This document shows positions 16,366 to 25,114 of a DNA stretch of 41,978 nt, piece after piece. Every line of letters starts with the position of its first letter. Positions within the stretch are counted from its first letter, which is position 1. The position numbers were made by a program, and so were the translations under genes. Source of the stretch: Clostridia bacterium. GTDB lineage: Bacteria; Bacillota; Sulfobacillia; SLMV01. The notes under the pieces are model-generated. The model had not been told where the DNA came from and made no database searches. It was given only the letters and a program-made list of their open reading frames with translations. Where the stretch lies: assembly GCA_003551215.1 (NCBI GenBank), contig PUMD01000195.1, forward strand, positions 1-41,978, in the 5' to 3' direction.

Positions 16366-18573
16366 TTAATCCTGCTGCCGGGGCGGGTAGTCGTACAGTA
16401 CCGCCGCCAGCTCTGCATCTGATAAATCCTCCTTAGACGCAGCCCTCCTGACTGCCTCACGCAGCTTCTGGCCGCGGCGATAGGTGGGGGAATCCTTCAG
16501 GCTGACTTCTGCCCCCTCCCCTACCGGCAGGGGCAACCATACCCTGGTTCCTTTATGCTCCAGGGGAGCCATCAAATCTACCTCCGAAAAAATCAACATC
16601 GCCGTGTGCAGCCCCAGTCGGTCGAGCCCGTCGAGCTTATGCAGGATCCTGTCGGCCAGCGAACCGCGCGGGTCAAACCAGCCACGCTCCGGGACGTCCC
16701 GTTCGGTTGTTTCCTCTGTGGCTGCCGCTTCCCGAACGGCTGGTGCCCCACTGTCCCTATCAGGCTGCAGCCGCCTGTTCAACACACGGTACAACTTACG
16801 CAAAACATCCTCGGAGGGGTATTGCCGGGACAGCGTCCGCCACCGCCCCCTCAGCGCAGACATAACCAGTCCCTTCCGCCCGGAACCGGCAGGGCGAAGT
16901 CCCCAGAGGCGCAGCTGCAGCCGTTCGCGATTGTTCCACCTGTCCCTTTCAAGAAAATAGGCAATATCCAGACTCTCGGGACACCCAAATCGCTGGTAAG
17001 TCCTCATCAGATTAAAGCCAATACCGCGCAAATTCCCGCCCATATGAAGCACCAGATGCTGAGCCTCATCTCCCACCGCCTCGACGCGGGCTTTGTCTAT
17101 CCCGTGGCTGCAAAAAAGCGGACGGGGATTTCCTACCCCAAAAGGCCGAAGCTGCTCCAATTCTCGGGCGATATCGAGGCTGACAGTAGGCAGCTGCACC
17201 TGGTGTGCCGGACGGGGCTTGGGTAGCAGATCACCGGGAACAAGGGTTTCCCGAACCAGCTCATCCAGCCTGCCGGAAAGCTTCTGCAGGTTGTCTCCAG
17301 ACACGCTCAACCCAGCAGCCATCCGGTGGCCCCCGTAGGCACCAAGGAGGTCTTCACACCGACTGAGGGCATGCACTAGGGAAAACCCTTCGACGCTCCG
17401 GCCCGAACCCTTAAACATCCTCTCATCCTCCGGGTCGCGAGTCAGCAGGATAACCGGGCGACGGTACATCTGCACCATCTGTGAGGCACTGGGCCCCAAC
17501 ACACCAGAATGCCACTCAGGGTCGGCCAGCAACAGACAACCTGCGGCCAAAAGCTTGGGGTTGCGCACCAGCTGCTCCTGGGCAGCATCTTCAACCTCTC
17601 TCTGTATTTCCCGGCGCTGGCGGTTGAGTTCATCAAACTTCTCGGCGATCCTGCGAGCGCTTTCTTCGGAGTCAGTAAGGAGCAGATCGACTGCCTCTTC
17701 CGCCGCATTCAACCTGCCTGGAGCATTCAGCCTCGGCGCCAGCTGATACGAGATTCGTCCGGCGTTGATCTCGTCTGTGCTTATGCCGGCTTTGCGGGCC
17801 AGCCACCGCAGCCCGGGGCGCTCACCGCGCCGCAACTGCTTTATTCCCTCGCGAACAAGCACCCGGTTTTCCTCCACCAGGGGGACAACATCAGCAACTG
17901 TTCCCAGTGCAACGAGATCAAGATGTTTTTTTGCATGTTCGTCGTTCAGAAGCCGACAGACCTGAAATGCCACCCCCACTGCAGCCAGCTGCCCAAAGGG
18001 GTAGCTGCAGTCGTTTCTTTTGGGATCAACAACGGCCGCAGCCGGGGGCAGCTCGTCACCTGGACGATGATGATCGAGTATCACCACATCAATCCCGCGG
18101 TCTGCTGCCAGGCGTATGTGCTGGTGAGCACGGATGCCGCAATCCACAGATACGATCACACCGATCCCGTCGCAGGCCGCCTGACAAATGCCCCCTTCAT
18201 TGAGGCCATATCCGTCGGGGGTTCGCCGGGGAATGTGGTAGTCAACCCGGCCTCCCGCGGCCTCGATAACAGAATGAAGCAGGGCGGTTGCAGTGATCCC
18301 GTCGCAATCGTAATCTCCCCATATGCGGATCCTTTCTCCAGCTTCGATTGCTTTACGGATTCGTCCCGCAGCTGCTGGCGCATCCTTGAGACGGGAAGGA
18401 GGAGAGATCTGAGAAAGCTGGGGCTGAAGGTAATCGCGTGCCTGTTGGGGTTCGACAATACCGCGAGCTGCCAGAACCCGGGCAACCGGCGCCGAGAGAC
18501 CCAGCTGCTCGCGGAGGCTCTGTACCTGCGATTCATCATGATTGACCGGTTTCCACCACTTTATTGCTATCAC
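16366..18573 (-). CDS. recJ: Single-stranded-DNA-specific exonuclease RecJ
   Basis: A 5'-3' ssDNA exonuclease used in recombination and mismatch repair. The DHH phosphoesterase motifs are GDYDCDGIT (Asp87, 89 and 91), VSVDCG and DHH (167-169). The DHHA1 motif is GAYGGHRMAAG, and an OB-type region follows. About 150 further C-terminal residues resemble the longer Bacillota forms. The start is a GTG overlapping the lapA stop (GTGA), so translation of the two genes is probably coupled. The length is 735 residues. Confidence 0.94.
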   Translation of the reverse strand: MIAIKWWKPVNHDESQVQSLREQLGLSAPVARVLAARGIVEPQQARDYLQPQLSQISPPSRLKDAPAAAGRIRKAIEAGERIRIWGDYDCDGITATALLHSVIEAAGGRVDYHIPRRTPDGYGLNEGGICQAACDGIGVIVSVDCGIRAHQHIRLAADRGIDVVILDHHRPGDELPPAAAVVDPKRNDCSYPFGQLAAVGVAFQVCRLLNDEHAKKHLDLVALGTVADVVPLVEENRVLVREGIKQLRRGERPGLRWLARKAGISTDEINAGRISYQLAPRLNAPGRLNAAEEAVDLLLTDSEESARRIAEKFDELNRQRREIQREVEDAAQEQLVRNPKLLAAGCLLLADPEWHSGVLGPSASQMVQMYRRPVILLTRDPEDERMFKGSGRSVEGFSLVHALSRCEDLLGAYGGHRMAAGLSVSGDNLQKLSGRLDELVRETLVPGDLLPKPRPAHQVQLPTVSLDIARELEQLRPFGVGNPRPLFCSHGIDKARVEAVGDEAQHLVLHMGGNLRGIGFNLMRTYQRFGCPESLDIAYFLERDRWNNRERLQLRLWGLRPAGSGRKGLVMSALRGRWRTLSRQYPSEDVLRKLYRVLNRRLQPDRDSGAPAVREAAATEETTERDVPERGWFDPRGSLADRILHKLDGLDRLGLHTAMLIFSEVDLMAPLEHKGTRVWLPLPVGEGAEVSLKDSPTYRRGQKLREAVRRAASKEDLSDAELAAVLYDYPPRQQD

Positions 18574-18971
18574 CCTTGCATCTGATTGCTGCGGTCAGCC
18601 GGTTCATCTGCAGATGTGGGTGCATCTGGGACCGGCTCGCTGGCATCCTCCTCCGCAAGCTGCCGCACCTGCGAAAGCAGCTTTTGGTTTTCATCGCGCA
18701 GCTCATCTCTCTCTTGTTTCAATCTCCGAAGATCCGAAGCCATCTCTCGCTGACGCAACCCACTTATGAGATACCGCAGAACGCTGACTGTGCCTACAAG
18801 TATCCCCCCGGCCGCCGCTGCTCCCATGATCACCGCAACCAGCGAAGTCTCCATCTGCCATCCAAAAAAGCGCACCTGCACGGCCTGAGGATTCTGTCCT
18901 GCAAAAATGGCCATGACCACCGCCATCAAAAGCAAAACTACAACTGCAACAGTCGTCCGCACTGCCCTCAC
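18570..18971 (-). CDS. LapA-domain (DUF1049) inner-membrane protein
   Basis: A 133-residue protein with two transmembrane segments (about 6-24 and 43-65), separated by the family-typical NPQAVQVRFFGW stretch. A cytoplasmic coiled coil (about 71-106) and an acidic tail follow. In Gram-negatives LapA helps lipopolysaccharide assembly; in Bacillota its role is unclear. The first GTG is crowded by the ribosome site (GGGAGA directly before it), so the true start may be the GTG three codons later at 18962. The stop overlaps the recJ start. Confidence 0.8.
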   Translation of the reverse strand: MRAVRTTVAVVVLLLMAVVMAIFAGQNPQAVQVRFFGWQMETSLVAVIMGAAAAGGILVGTVSVLRYLISGLRQREMASDLRRLKQERDELRDENQKLLSQVRQLAEEDASEPVPDAPTSADEPADRSNQMQG

Positions 18972-19053
18972 TCTCCCTTCCCAACCAGGACCGGGCTACG
19001 GGCGCACACACCCTGAGGGAAAGCCCCTCAAATCCTCGCGGCAATATCAGCAA

Positions 19054-19983
19054 TCACACCCGCGAAATGGTATCGCCTGGACTTCTTTCATGCCACCATA
19101 CCCACAGGGGGCTGGCGAAAAATACTGAAGAATACGTACCGATCACTATGCCGAACAAAAGAGCCAGGGTGAAGTTGCGCAGGGTCTGACCCCCGAAGAG
19201 GTATATGGAACCCACTGCGGCGAAGGTGGTCACTGATGTTGCCAGCGTGCGCATCAGGACCTGCCTGATGCTCAAATCCACTGTCTCGTTGATCTCCTCG
19301 CCCTTTTGGCGATACTTCAGGTTTTCTCTGACCCGGTCGAAGACAACAATGGTGTCGTTTACAGAGTAACCAACTATGGTCAGGATAGCGGCAATAAAAG
19401 CGGTGGTGATCTCGAGCTGAAACAGCGAAAAAAGCCCCAGGGCGATCAGCGCATCGTGAGTGAGTGCAGCTATTGCACACATCGCGAAGCGGAACTCAAA
19501 TCGGACTGTAATGTACAGGACCATTCCGGCTATGGCAATGGCCACGGCGAGCAGGGCTGCGCGTGCCAGCTCCTCTCCGATTTCAGGAGAAACCCTGTCC
19601 AGCAGTATTATCTGGTAGGTACCCGGCTCCTCAAGATCGGCATAAAGCTGATCGCGCTCATCTCCTTCGGGAAAGACGCTTGACCGTACTCTCATCGTAG
19701 GTGTATCCGGTTCGCCCATGCGCACTACCTCTGCTGTTTCCATGCCGGGATACTCACGGACTATCTCTTCTATTTCCGCTGTATCAACTGGCGAATCGTA
19801 CTGCAGCTCCAGCACCGACCCGCCGGTGAACCCCACCCCCAGGTTCAGGCCCTGAACCAAAAGGCTGATGATTCCGATAAGCAGCAGGGCGGCCGAAATG
19901 CTCATGGTTATATTCCTGCGTCCTATGAAGCTGAATCCGCTGAGCGGAAGATTGTCCTTTTGCCTCTTACGCCTGGCCGACAT
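19054..19983 (-). CDS. secF: Protein translocase subunit SecF
   Basis: An RND-type membrane protein that, with SecD, uses the proton or sodium gradient to help pull proteins through SecYEG. There are six predicted membrane segments. The N-terminal signature includes FIGRRN and GLNLGVGFTGGS, and the later SVNDTIVVFDRVREN motif in a membrane segment is diagnostic. The length of 309 residues is normal. The ATG directly follows the secD TAG stop, and GAGGGGGGA precedes it. Confidence 0.96.
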   Translation of the reverse strand: MSARRKRQKDNLPLSGFSFIGRRNITMSISAALLLIGIISLLVQGLNLGVGFTGGSVLELQYDSPVDTAEIEEIVREYPGMETAEVVRMGEPDTPTMRVRSSVFPEGDERDQLYADLEEPGTYQIILLDRVSPEIGEELARAALLAVAIAIAGMVLYITVRFEFRFAMCAIAALTHDALIALGLFSLFQLEITTAFIAAILTIVGYSVNDTIVVFDRVRENLKYRQKGEEINETVDLSIRQVLMRTLATSVTTFAAVGSIYLFGGQTLRNFTLALLFGIVIGTYSSVFFASPLWVWWHERSPGDTISRV

Positions 19984-21258
19984 CTATTGTTCCCCCCTCG
20001 AGCCGAAGAACGCCGGACCCTCTCTGATCAACCCGGCACCGGCCAGTTCAAGCAGGGCCTGGCGGGTCACTACGAGGGCGGTAAACATACCAACCAAAAT
20101 CCCGATGGACAAAGTGACGGCGAACCCACGAACGGGACCGGTGGCCAGCCAGTACAGGACTCCACCGGCTATCAGTGTGGTAACATCCGCATCAACGACA
20201 GTCCGGAATGCATTGGCAAAGCCGCTTTCGATGGCCGCCCGCGGAGTGGCTCCGGCGCGCACTTCTTCCTTTATCCGCTCGAATATTATCACGTTGGCGT
20301 CAACAGCCATACCAATCGACAAGATCAACCCGGCTATACCGGGCAGAGTGAGCGTGGCATTGATGCCCGCCATAACCAGCAGCACTAATGTGATATACAG
20401 TCCCAGGGCAAAAACTCCCCAGATACCCGGCACCCGGTAAAAGGCCACCATCAGTGCGACAATAGCAGCCACGGCAATGAGCGCAGCCCGCCAGCTTTGC
20501 TGAACAGATGCTTCTCCCAAAAGGGCGCTCACAAACTGCGGCCTGAGTGGCTCCAGTTCCACGGGCAGGGCACCAGAGTTGAGAATTACGGCAATCTCCT
20601 GCGCCTCTTGCAGCGAGTCGTACCCCTCTATTATGGGACTGCCGTCGGTGATGACCGCACGCACGTAGGGAGCCTGTACCACCTCATCATCGAGATAGAT
20701 TATGATGCGCCGTCCCATATGCTCCTCAGTGGCTTCGGCCAGTATTTCCGTTCCTTCTGGATCAAACTGCAGGCTCACGATCGGCTCCTGCACGCCGGCT
20801 TCGGTGGTCTGAAACATAGCCTGCGCGCTCTGCAGGTGCCTGCCGGTAAGCAGTACGTTATCATCCTCGTCGCGGAACTCAAGCTGGGCTGTGCGGCCCA
20901 CTATGTCCAGCGCTTCTTCCGGATCGTGCACATCAGGTAGGCTCACCACAATGCGGCGATCTCCTTCACGCACGATTACCGGTTCACGAACTCCCATGGC
21001 GTCCACCCGCCGCCGGATCACCTCTACTGCAGCCGTTACGCCCTGGTCGGTGACCTCAGTGGTTTCGGTATCCCGGGCTTCGAGAACTATATGGATGCCT
21101 CCCACCAGGTCCAAACCCTGATTTATATCATCCCACACTGGAGCATACCAGCCAAAATACACCCCCATGGCCACGACGAGCACCATCAGTGCAATAAACC
21201 TCATCAGATGATTTCGTCGTTTTTGTTGCAAGCTGTCTACCCCTTTCGTCTTAGGCAT
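19984..21258 (-). CDS. secD: Protein translocase subunit SecD
   Basis: The partner of SecF, 424 residues. TM1 is near residues 19-38, followed by DINQGLDLVGGIHIVLEA, the periplasmic-type P1 domain, and five C-terminal membrane segments with SIGMAVDANVIIFERIKEE. The ATG at 21258 lacks a well-placed ribosome site. A TTG at 21231 has AAAGGGG 8 nt upstream and keeps all of TM1, so it may be the real start. The usual neighbour yajC is not seen upstream in this window. Confidence 0.95.
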   Translation of the reverse strand: MPKTKGVDSLQQKRRNHLMRFIALMVLVVAMGVYFGWYAPVWDDINQGLDLVGGIHIVLEARDTETTEVTDQGVTAAVEVIRRRVDAMGVREPVIVREGDRRIVVSLPDVHDPEEALDIVGRTAQLEFRDEDDNVLLTGRHLQSAQAMFQTTEAGVQEPIVSLQFDPEGTEILAEATEEHMGRRIIIYLDDEVVQAPYVRAVITDGSPIIEGYDSLQEAQEIAVILNSGALPVELEPLRPQFVSALLGEASVQQSWRAALIAVAAIVALMVAFYRVPGIWGVFALGLYITLVLLVMAGINATLTLPGIAGLILSIGMAVDANVIIFERIKEEVRAGATPRAAIESGFANAFRTVVDADVTTLIAGGVLYWLATGPVRGFAVTLSIGILVGMFTALVVTRQALLELAGAGLIREGPAFFGSRGEQ

Positions 21259-21322
21259 CGGTCTTGATACGACGACCCACCTCGATTTTGCCGGACTCCA
21301 CCGCAGCAGGATTCTAATCAGC

Positions 21323-21349
21323 TGCCGGCCTTGCTCACCGGGGCCGGCA
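21323..21349. repeat. 8-bp inverted repeat upstream of secD
   Basis: TGCCGGCC (21323-21330) and GGCCGGCA (21342-21349) form a stable GC stem with an 11-nt loop, 65-90 bp upstream of secD and downstream of the transposase. No T-run follows on either strand. A weaker 6-bp repeat (GCCGGT at 21373-21378, ACCGGC at 21401-21406) lies beside it. They may be terminator remnants or related to the insertion sequence end. I see no gene in 21259-21499. Confidence 0.4.
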
Positions 21350-21479
21350 CGCCATTTCCCCTATATCAGCCTGCCGGTACCCTCTTGGGTTGATTATCAG
21401 ACCGGCTAACATTGACAACACTCCGGCCCAACGGCGCAACAATTGCCCGAGGGGGTGTTGCTTCTCCGTACTCAGACAA

Positions 21480-21493
21480 AGCTGCTGGCAGCT
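21480..21493 (-). repeat. Candidate IS200-type right-end hairpin
   Basis: AGCTG (21480-21484), a 4-nt loop, and CAGCT (21489-21493) form a short perfect hairpin 6 nt past the transposase stop. IS200/IS605 elements carry subterminal hairpins recognised by the transposase, so this could be the right-end hairpin. It could equally be a small transcription stop. The element boundary was not determined. Confidence 0.35.
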
Positions 21494-21499
21494 AGCCCA

Positions 21500-21913
21500 T
21501 CAATCCTGACGTATGGTGGACTTTTGATGCTCGTCCACATACCCTTTCAGCATATCCAGCGTTACTTCCCCGGTACTCGCAAGAAAATACGACGGAGACC
21601 ACAACGCATCTCCCTGCCCTTTCAACCGGGGAAAATGCCGGCGCAGCTCCCGGCTTGAGATCCCCTTGAGCACGTTGACGTACTTGACCAGGTCCGTGGT
21701 AGGCTTCCCACGGAATAGAAGGTGGACGTGATCTTCATCCACCTCGATATTCAGCACATCAATTCCATGGTTAGCGGATATCCTCAACATCTCTTCGCGA
21801 GCCCGTGAGGCAATCTCACCGGCAAGAACCGGTCTGCGGTCCTCAGTGCAGAGGATGAGGTGATACTGCAAACTGAACACAGAATGCCGACCCGACTGCA
21901 TTCGATTCTTCAC
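21500..21913 (-). mobile_element. tnpA: IS200/IS605-family transposase (TnpA, Y1 HUH)
   Basis: A 137-residue single-strand transposase that nicks hairpin ends with a tyrosine. The HUH motif is DHVHLLF (about residues 61-67), and the catalytic tyrosine is in LKGYVDEHQ (about residue 125). The family-typical WSPSYFLASTG stands before it. The frame is intact and all key residues are present, so it may be active. No tnpB-like gene adjoins it. Candidate end hairpins are at 21480-21493 and 21937-21960. It sits between the Sec operon and the ABC-ATPase cluster. Confidence 0.9.
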
Positions 21914-21936
21914 CAGATATCCCCTCGCCTACCCAT

Positions 21937-21960
21937 GGTTGCGTTTACGGTAGCACAACC
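21937..21960 (-). repeat. Candidate IS200-type left-end hairpin
   Basis: GGTTG (21937-21941) and CAACC (21956-21960) form an imperfect stem 24 nt upstream of the transposase start, where a left-end subterminal hairpin would be expected. Whether the sequence out to about 22085 belongs to the element is unclear; I see no gene in it. Confidence 0.3.
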
Positions 21961-22085
21961 CTATTTAGAACGCAATCCCGCACGTTCTGTCAGGATACCA
22001 TTCATAACCCGAACACCTACTAAAGATAACAGCTGCCCACCGGAGGAGTAAACGGCAGCCTACCTGAACCTGCAGCATAACCGCC

Positions 22086-22475
22086 CTACTCTGCAGCGTC
22101 ATCTGAGTCATCCGATTCAGTCGCCCGGCGACTGGCCAAAAAACCCATGACCTCCGCACACACCTGCTCGGGCGTCAGATCATCGGTGTTAACCTCCAGA
22201 TCTGCCCTGCGCCGCGCCTGCCGCAGACGGCATTTCTGTTGAAGCAGACGTTTTGGCCCCCAGGAAACATCTCTGCGGCGGCGGACAACTGGATAACTCA
22301 CGTCCAGGTAAACCACAAGATCAGGCTCCCGCAACAGGTACATGTACTGCAGACGCGAGTGTTCCTGAGCCACGGAATAGGCGTTGATGCCCCGCTCCCT
22401 CAGCATACTAACAAGCGTCGTCTTTCCAGAGGCGCAGGCCCCGACCACAGCTATCAGGGGCCGTACCTCTCCCAC
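22086..22475 (-). CDS. Small P-loop NTPase, putative kinase
   Basis: A 129-residue P-loop protein with Walker A GACASGKTT near residue 11. Then come AQEHSRLQYM and PDLVVYLDVSYPVVRRRRDVSW, the last resembling a strand plus arginine-rich lid of small-molecule kinases. The C-terminus is acidic. Its substrate is unknown. I chose the GTG at 22475 because AGGAG lies 7 nt upstream; a longer TTG frame would overlap the phosphatase gene. It starts 31 bp after the phosphatase stop and is the last gene of the cluster before the insertion sequence. Confidence 0.65.
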   Translation of the reverse strand: MGEVRPLIAVVGACASGKTTLVSMLRERGINAYSVAQEHSRLQYMYLLREPDLVVYLDVSYPVVRRRRDVSWGPKRLLQQKCRLRQARRRADLEVNTDDLTPEQVCAEVMGFLASRRATESDDSDDAAE

Positions 22476-22506
22476 CTCTGGACTCCTCTGTGGCAGAACC
22501 GACCAC

Positions 22507-23244
22507 TCAATACGGGAACTGCAGGTCAATTGAGCGAATCGCCGCCTCTCCTAGTTCCTTGCTTTCTTCCTCTACGGTAATCGTGGCCAGCGACATATCA
22601 TCCGACGGCCGTCCGGCGCCGACCTGCAGCGCAGCGGTAAACACTCTGTCTGCCAGCATAGCTGCTGGCATACCGGCCTGTTCGAGCTCACAGCTGGCGA
22701 CCATCTCCTGCAGAGCATGCATCTCAAATGCTCCGCTACCGCCGGAAAAATTGCACAGTCCATCGGTGAATATCAGGGCGCGGTCCCCGGGCCGCAATCT
22801 CTTTTCCATGATGGCAGGCTTGGTAAACTGATGAACCCCGATGGGGGGCACATCCTCATTGAGAAACCTCGGGGCAGCCCCCTGTTCTGACAGCAGTGCT
22901 CCGGCATTGCCGTTACGCGAGACGACAAGACTTTTTGTATTGAGGTCGACGGATAGAATGGCAAGCGTACAGACGATTTTGCCTCCCCGCAGAGCCAGCA
23001 GGTTGTCGTGCACTGCCCTTGCAACCGCCCCGTCCCTTGCGCCTTCAGCAATAAGGGCAGCAGCACGGGCCACAACCCAGTTGCTTATCCGCTTGGCAGC
23101 GGGGCCGCTGCCCTGCCCGTCGGCCATAATCACCGAAAGACCTCCCCGCGCACGCTCCACCACATCCACGCTATCGCCGCTGGCGGAGACTCCAGCCTTG
23201 GGGGTCTTTCTCACTGCAACCTGCACCCAGTTCTGTCTTGGCAT
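22507..23244 (-). CDS. SpoIIE/PP2C-type Ser/Thr protein phosphatase
   Basis: A 245-residue stand-alone phosphatase domain. Metal-binding motifs are VIMADGQGSG (Asp42), ALIFTDGLCNF and the C-terminal RPSDDMSLATI, as in SpoIIE and RsbU/RsbX-like enzymes. There is no sensor domain or membrane segment, so a partner must supply regulation. Known relatives dephosphorylate anti-anti-sigma factors, but none is encoded nearby. The ATG has GGGGAGGAG 5 nt upstream, and the gene lies 26 bp after the ABC ATPase, implying co-transcription. Confidence 0.85.
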   Translation of the reverse strand: MPRQNWVQVAVRKTPKAGVSASGDSVDVVERARGGLSVIMADGQGSGPAAKRISNWVVARAAALIAEGARDGAVARAVHDNLLALRGGKIVCTLAILSVDLNTKSLVVSRNGNAGALLSEQGAAPRFLNEDVPPIGVHQFTKPAIMEKRLRPGDRALIFTDGLCNFSGGSGAFEMHALQEMVASCELEQAGMPAAMLADRVFTAALQVGAGRPSDDMSLATITVEEESKELGEAAIRSIDLQFPY

Positions 23245-23270
23245 CAACTCTCCTCCCCGTCGCTGTCCGC

Positions 23271-24998
23271 TCAGCGTCCCTGAAGCAATCGCAAAGAGCG
23301 CAGCCGATTCAACGCCGCGGCGACTTCCATCATTCTGGGCCGTGCAAAATCTCCGGGATGTCCGCTGAAGGGCGAGATTATATCAAGTCCCTGCTCGTCG
23401 AGGTCCTCCTCTACTCGCTGAAGCGCCTCGCGGATAGAGCATTCGGGCAGGTATTTCCTGGCGTACTCGATGATCTGCCCAACCGCCCTGGTCTGGCTGA
23501 CGTCAACAAGCTGCTCCACCTGATCCAGCTCTATGTTTTCACTGCCGAACTCAACGGTGGTCAGCCCGCGGTCGCGAATCCTCACCTTGCCCTTCCTTGT
23601 TGGATCGATGCTCTTGGGGTCGGGATAACGGTGGCGTACTCCGCCCAGCCGGGCTGCAGACTCTCTGACTCTACCGGTGGGGTTCTCCTTGGCGATAGCC
23701 CGTGCCCGTCTGGTAACATCAACGGGTCTGTAATGGTCCATCATGATTACCGTATCAGCCACGTCAAAGTAGTCCCCTGACCCTCCCACCACCAGTACGG
23801 TGGACACGCCTTTTTCTTCGTAAAGCTGCCTGACCCGGTCAATGAAAGGCGTTATCGGCTCCCTGTCGCTGCTTACCAGCTTCTGCATCCGCATATCGCG
23901 AACCATAAAGTTGGTCGCGCTGGTATCCTCATCAACCAAAAGCACCTCGGCGCCCATTTCCAGCGCCTCCATGATGTTTGCCGCCTGCGAGGTGCTGCCG
24001 CTGGCGCTTGGAGTCCAAAAAGCGGTAGTGTCAACACTATTGGGAAGATCGCTTATGAAAAAGCTGATGTCCACGCCGGTAACCTGCCTGCCGTCTTCCG
24101 CCCGGATCTTGACCGCCTGAGGCAGGGTAACTACCCTTTCGCGGCCGTCGTCCGGAACGTGGTCATAAATGCCCCGGTCAAGGGCATCCAGAAGCGTCGA
24201 TTTACCGTGATATCCGCCGCCCACTATCAGGGTTACGCCTTCCGGGATTAACATGCCGGAGACCGAACCGCCGTTGGCCAAAGGAATCTCTGTCCGCAGT
24301 GAAGGTGGTGATTCGAACGGCACCGCCTGTGCGGTGGACATCGGCTCCTCCGAGATTCCTGATCTGCGGGGCAAAATAGCCCGATCGGCAACGAAGGCAA
24401 CCGCCTTCCTTCGGCAAAGCTCTCTCCGCAGCTCAGCGGAATTTTCCTTGTTGAGTACGAACCTCCATAGATTGTCAGCATTTAACCTGCTGTAAAAAAG
24501 AGCTCCCTGCGCCACCCGGGGAAGCTCCCCCAGAAGCATCTTCTCGGCCTGATATCCCAAAACCCGTCTACCGCGGGCGGGAAGCCCAGCCACCAGCCTC
24601 ACTTCCACCCGACTTGGACTAACCTTCACCCCAGTCCGCTGAATTACCTCCTGACCGGGCGAATCCACCGCAATCAGGCCGCTTTTGCCAGAACCCCGGT
24701 GGCCCTTCACCTCGCGGCTGATGAACCAGTCGAAAGCCCGCAAGAGGTAGTCCTCCAGCCCCACTTTACGGTCAATGTTTCCGTATATGTCGAGAGGGAA
24801 CCCGGCGGTCTCCATGTCCAGCTGCACACGCAATTTGGAAGGTGCTGCGTATGGATCACCCTGCACATAATCAATGCATAGTATGAAATCCCCCACCCGG
24901 TATTTGCCCGAAATGCTCTTGTAGGCTCCGTATCCTTTCCCATCAATGCCGTGCAACTGCGAACTCAGCTCGGCAGCATCTCTGATCTGGCTCACCAT
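23271..24998 (-). CDS. ABC-class ATPase (COG3044/PF09818-like)
   Basis: A soluble protein of about 575 residues resembling the predicted ABC-class ATPase family, whose bacterial role is unknown; a trypanosome relative (MRB1590) acts in RNA editing. An N-terminal domain of about 240 residues precedes the nucleotide-binding core: Walker A GGGYHGKSTLLDAL, an SGSTSQA stretch in the signature position, and Walker B VLLVDEDTSATNF. A C-terminal domain with RDRGLTTVEFG follows. There are no membrane segments. The ATG at 24998 has GGAGG only 3 nt upstream; the next codon, GTG, is better spaced and may be the start. It leads the ABC-phosphatase-P-loop operon. Confidence 0.8.
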   Translation of the reverse strand: MVSQIRDAAELSSQLHGIDGKGYGAYKSISGKYRVGDFILCIDYVQGDPYAAPSKLRVQLDMETAGFPLDIYGNIDRKVGLEDYLLRAFDWFISREVKGHRGSGKSGLIAVDSPGQEVIQRTGVKVSPSRVEVRLVAGLPARGRRVLGYQAEKMLLGELPRVAQGALFYSRLNADNLWRFVLNKENSAELRRELCRRKAVAFVADRAILPRRSGISEEPMSTAQAVPFESPPSLRTEIPLANGGSVSGMLIPEGVTLIVGGGYHGKSTLLDALDRGIYDHVPDDGRERVVTLPQAVKIRAEDGRQVTGVDISFFISDLPNSVDTTAFWTPSASGSTSQAANIMEALEMGAEVLLVDEDTSATNFMVRDMRMQKLVSSDREPITPFIDRVRQLYEEKGVSTVLVVGGSGDYFDVADTVIMMDHYRPVDVTRRARAIAKENPTGRVRESAARLGGVRHRYPDPKSIDPTRKGKVRIRDRGLTTVEFGSENIELDQVEQLVDVSQTRAVGQIIEYARKYLPECSIREALQRVEEDLDEQGLDIISPFSGHPGDFARPRMMEVAAALNRLRSLRLLQGR

Positions 24999-25114
24999 AT
25001 CCCTCCAACCAACGCACACTGACCTGGCCGCACCCTTCAAGCCAGTCTGTGTTACACTCATCAATTCTGCCCGCCTGGACGCCAGTCATGATGCCATCCT
25101 GCGGGAACGTACTT

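Noticed and set aside
17509..18585. A long plus-strand frame of 358 codons opposite recJ, and similar ones opposite the S9 peptidase (5202-6137), aspS (10768-11517) and rel (14484-15176)
   Set aside because: They are mirror frames of clearly conserved minus-strand genes, lack ribosome sites and show no recognisable domains.
19014..19030. A 6-bp hairpin (TGAGGG/CCCTCA) between secF and lapA as a terminator
   Set aside because: The stem is short, no T-run follows, and secD-secF-lapA-recJ are closely spaced, so read-through is likely.
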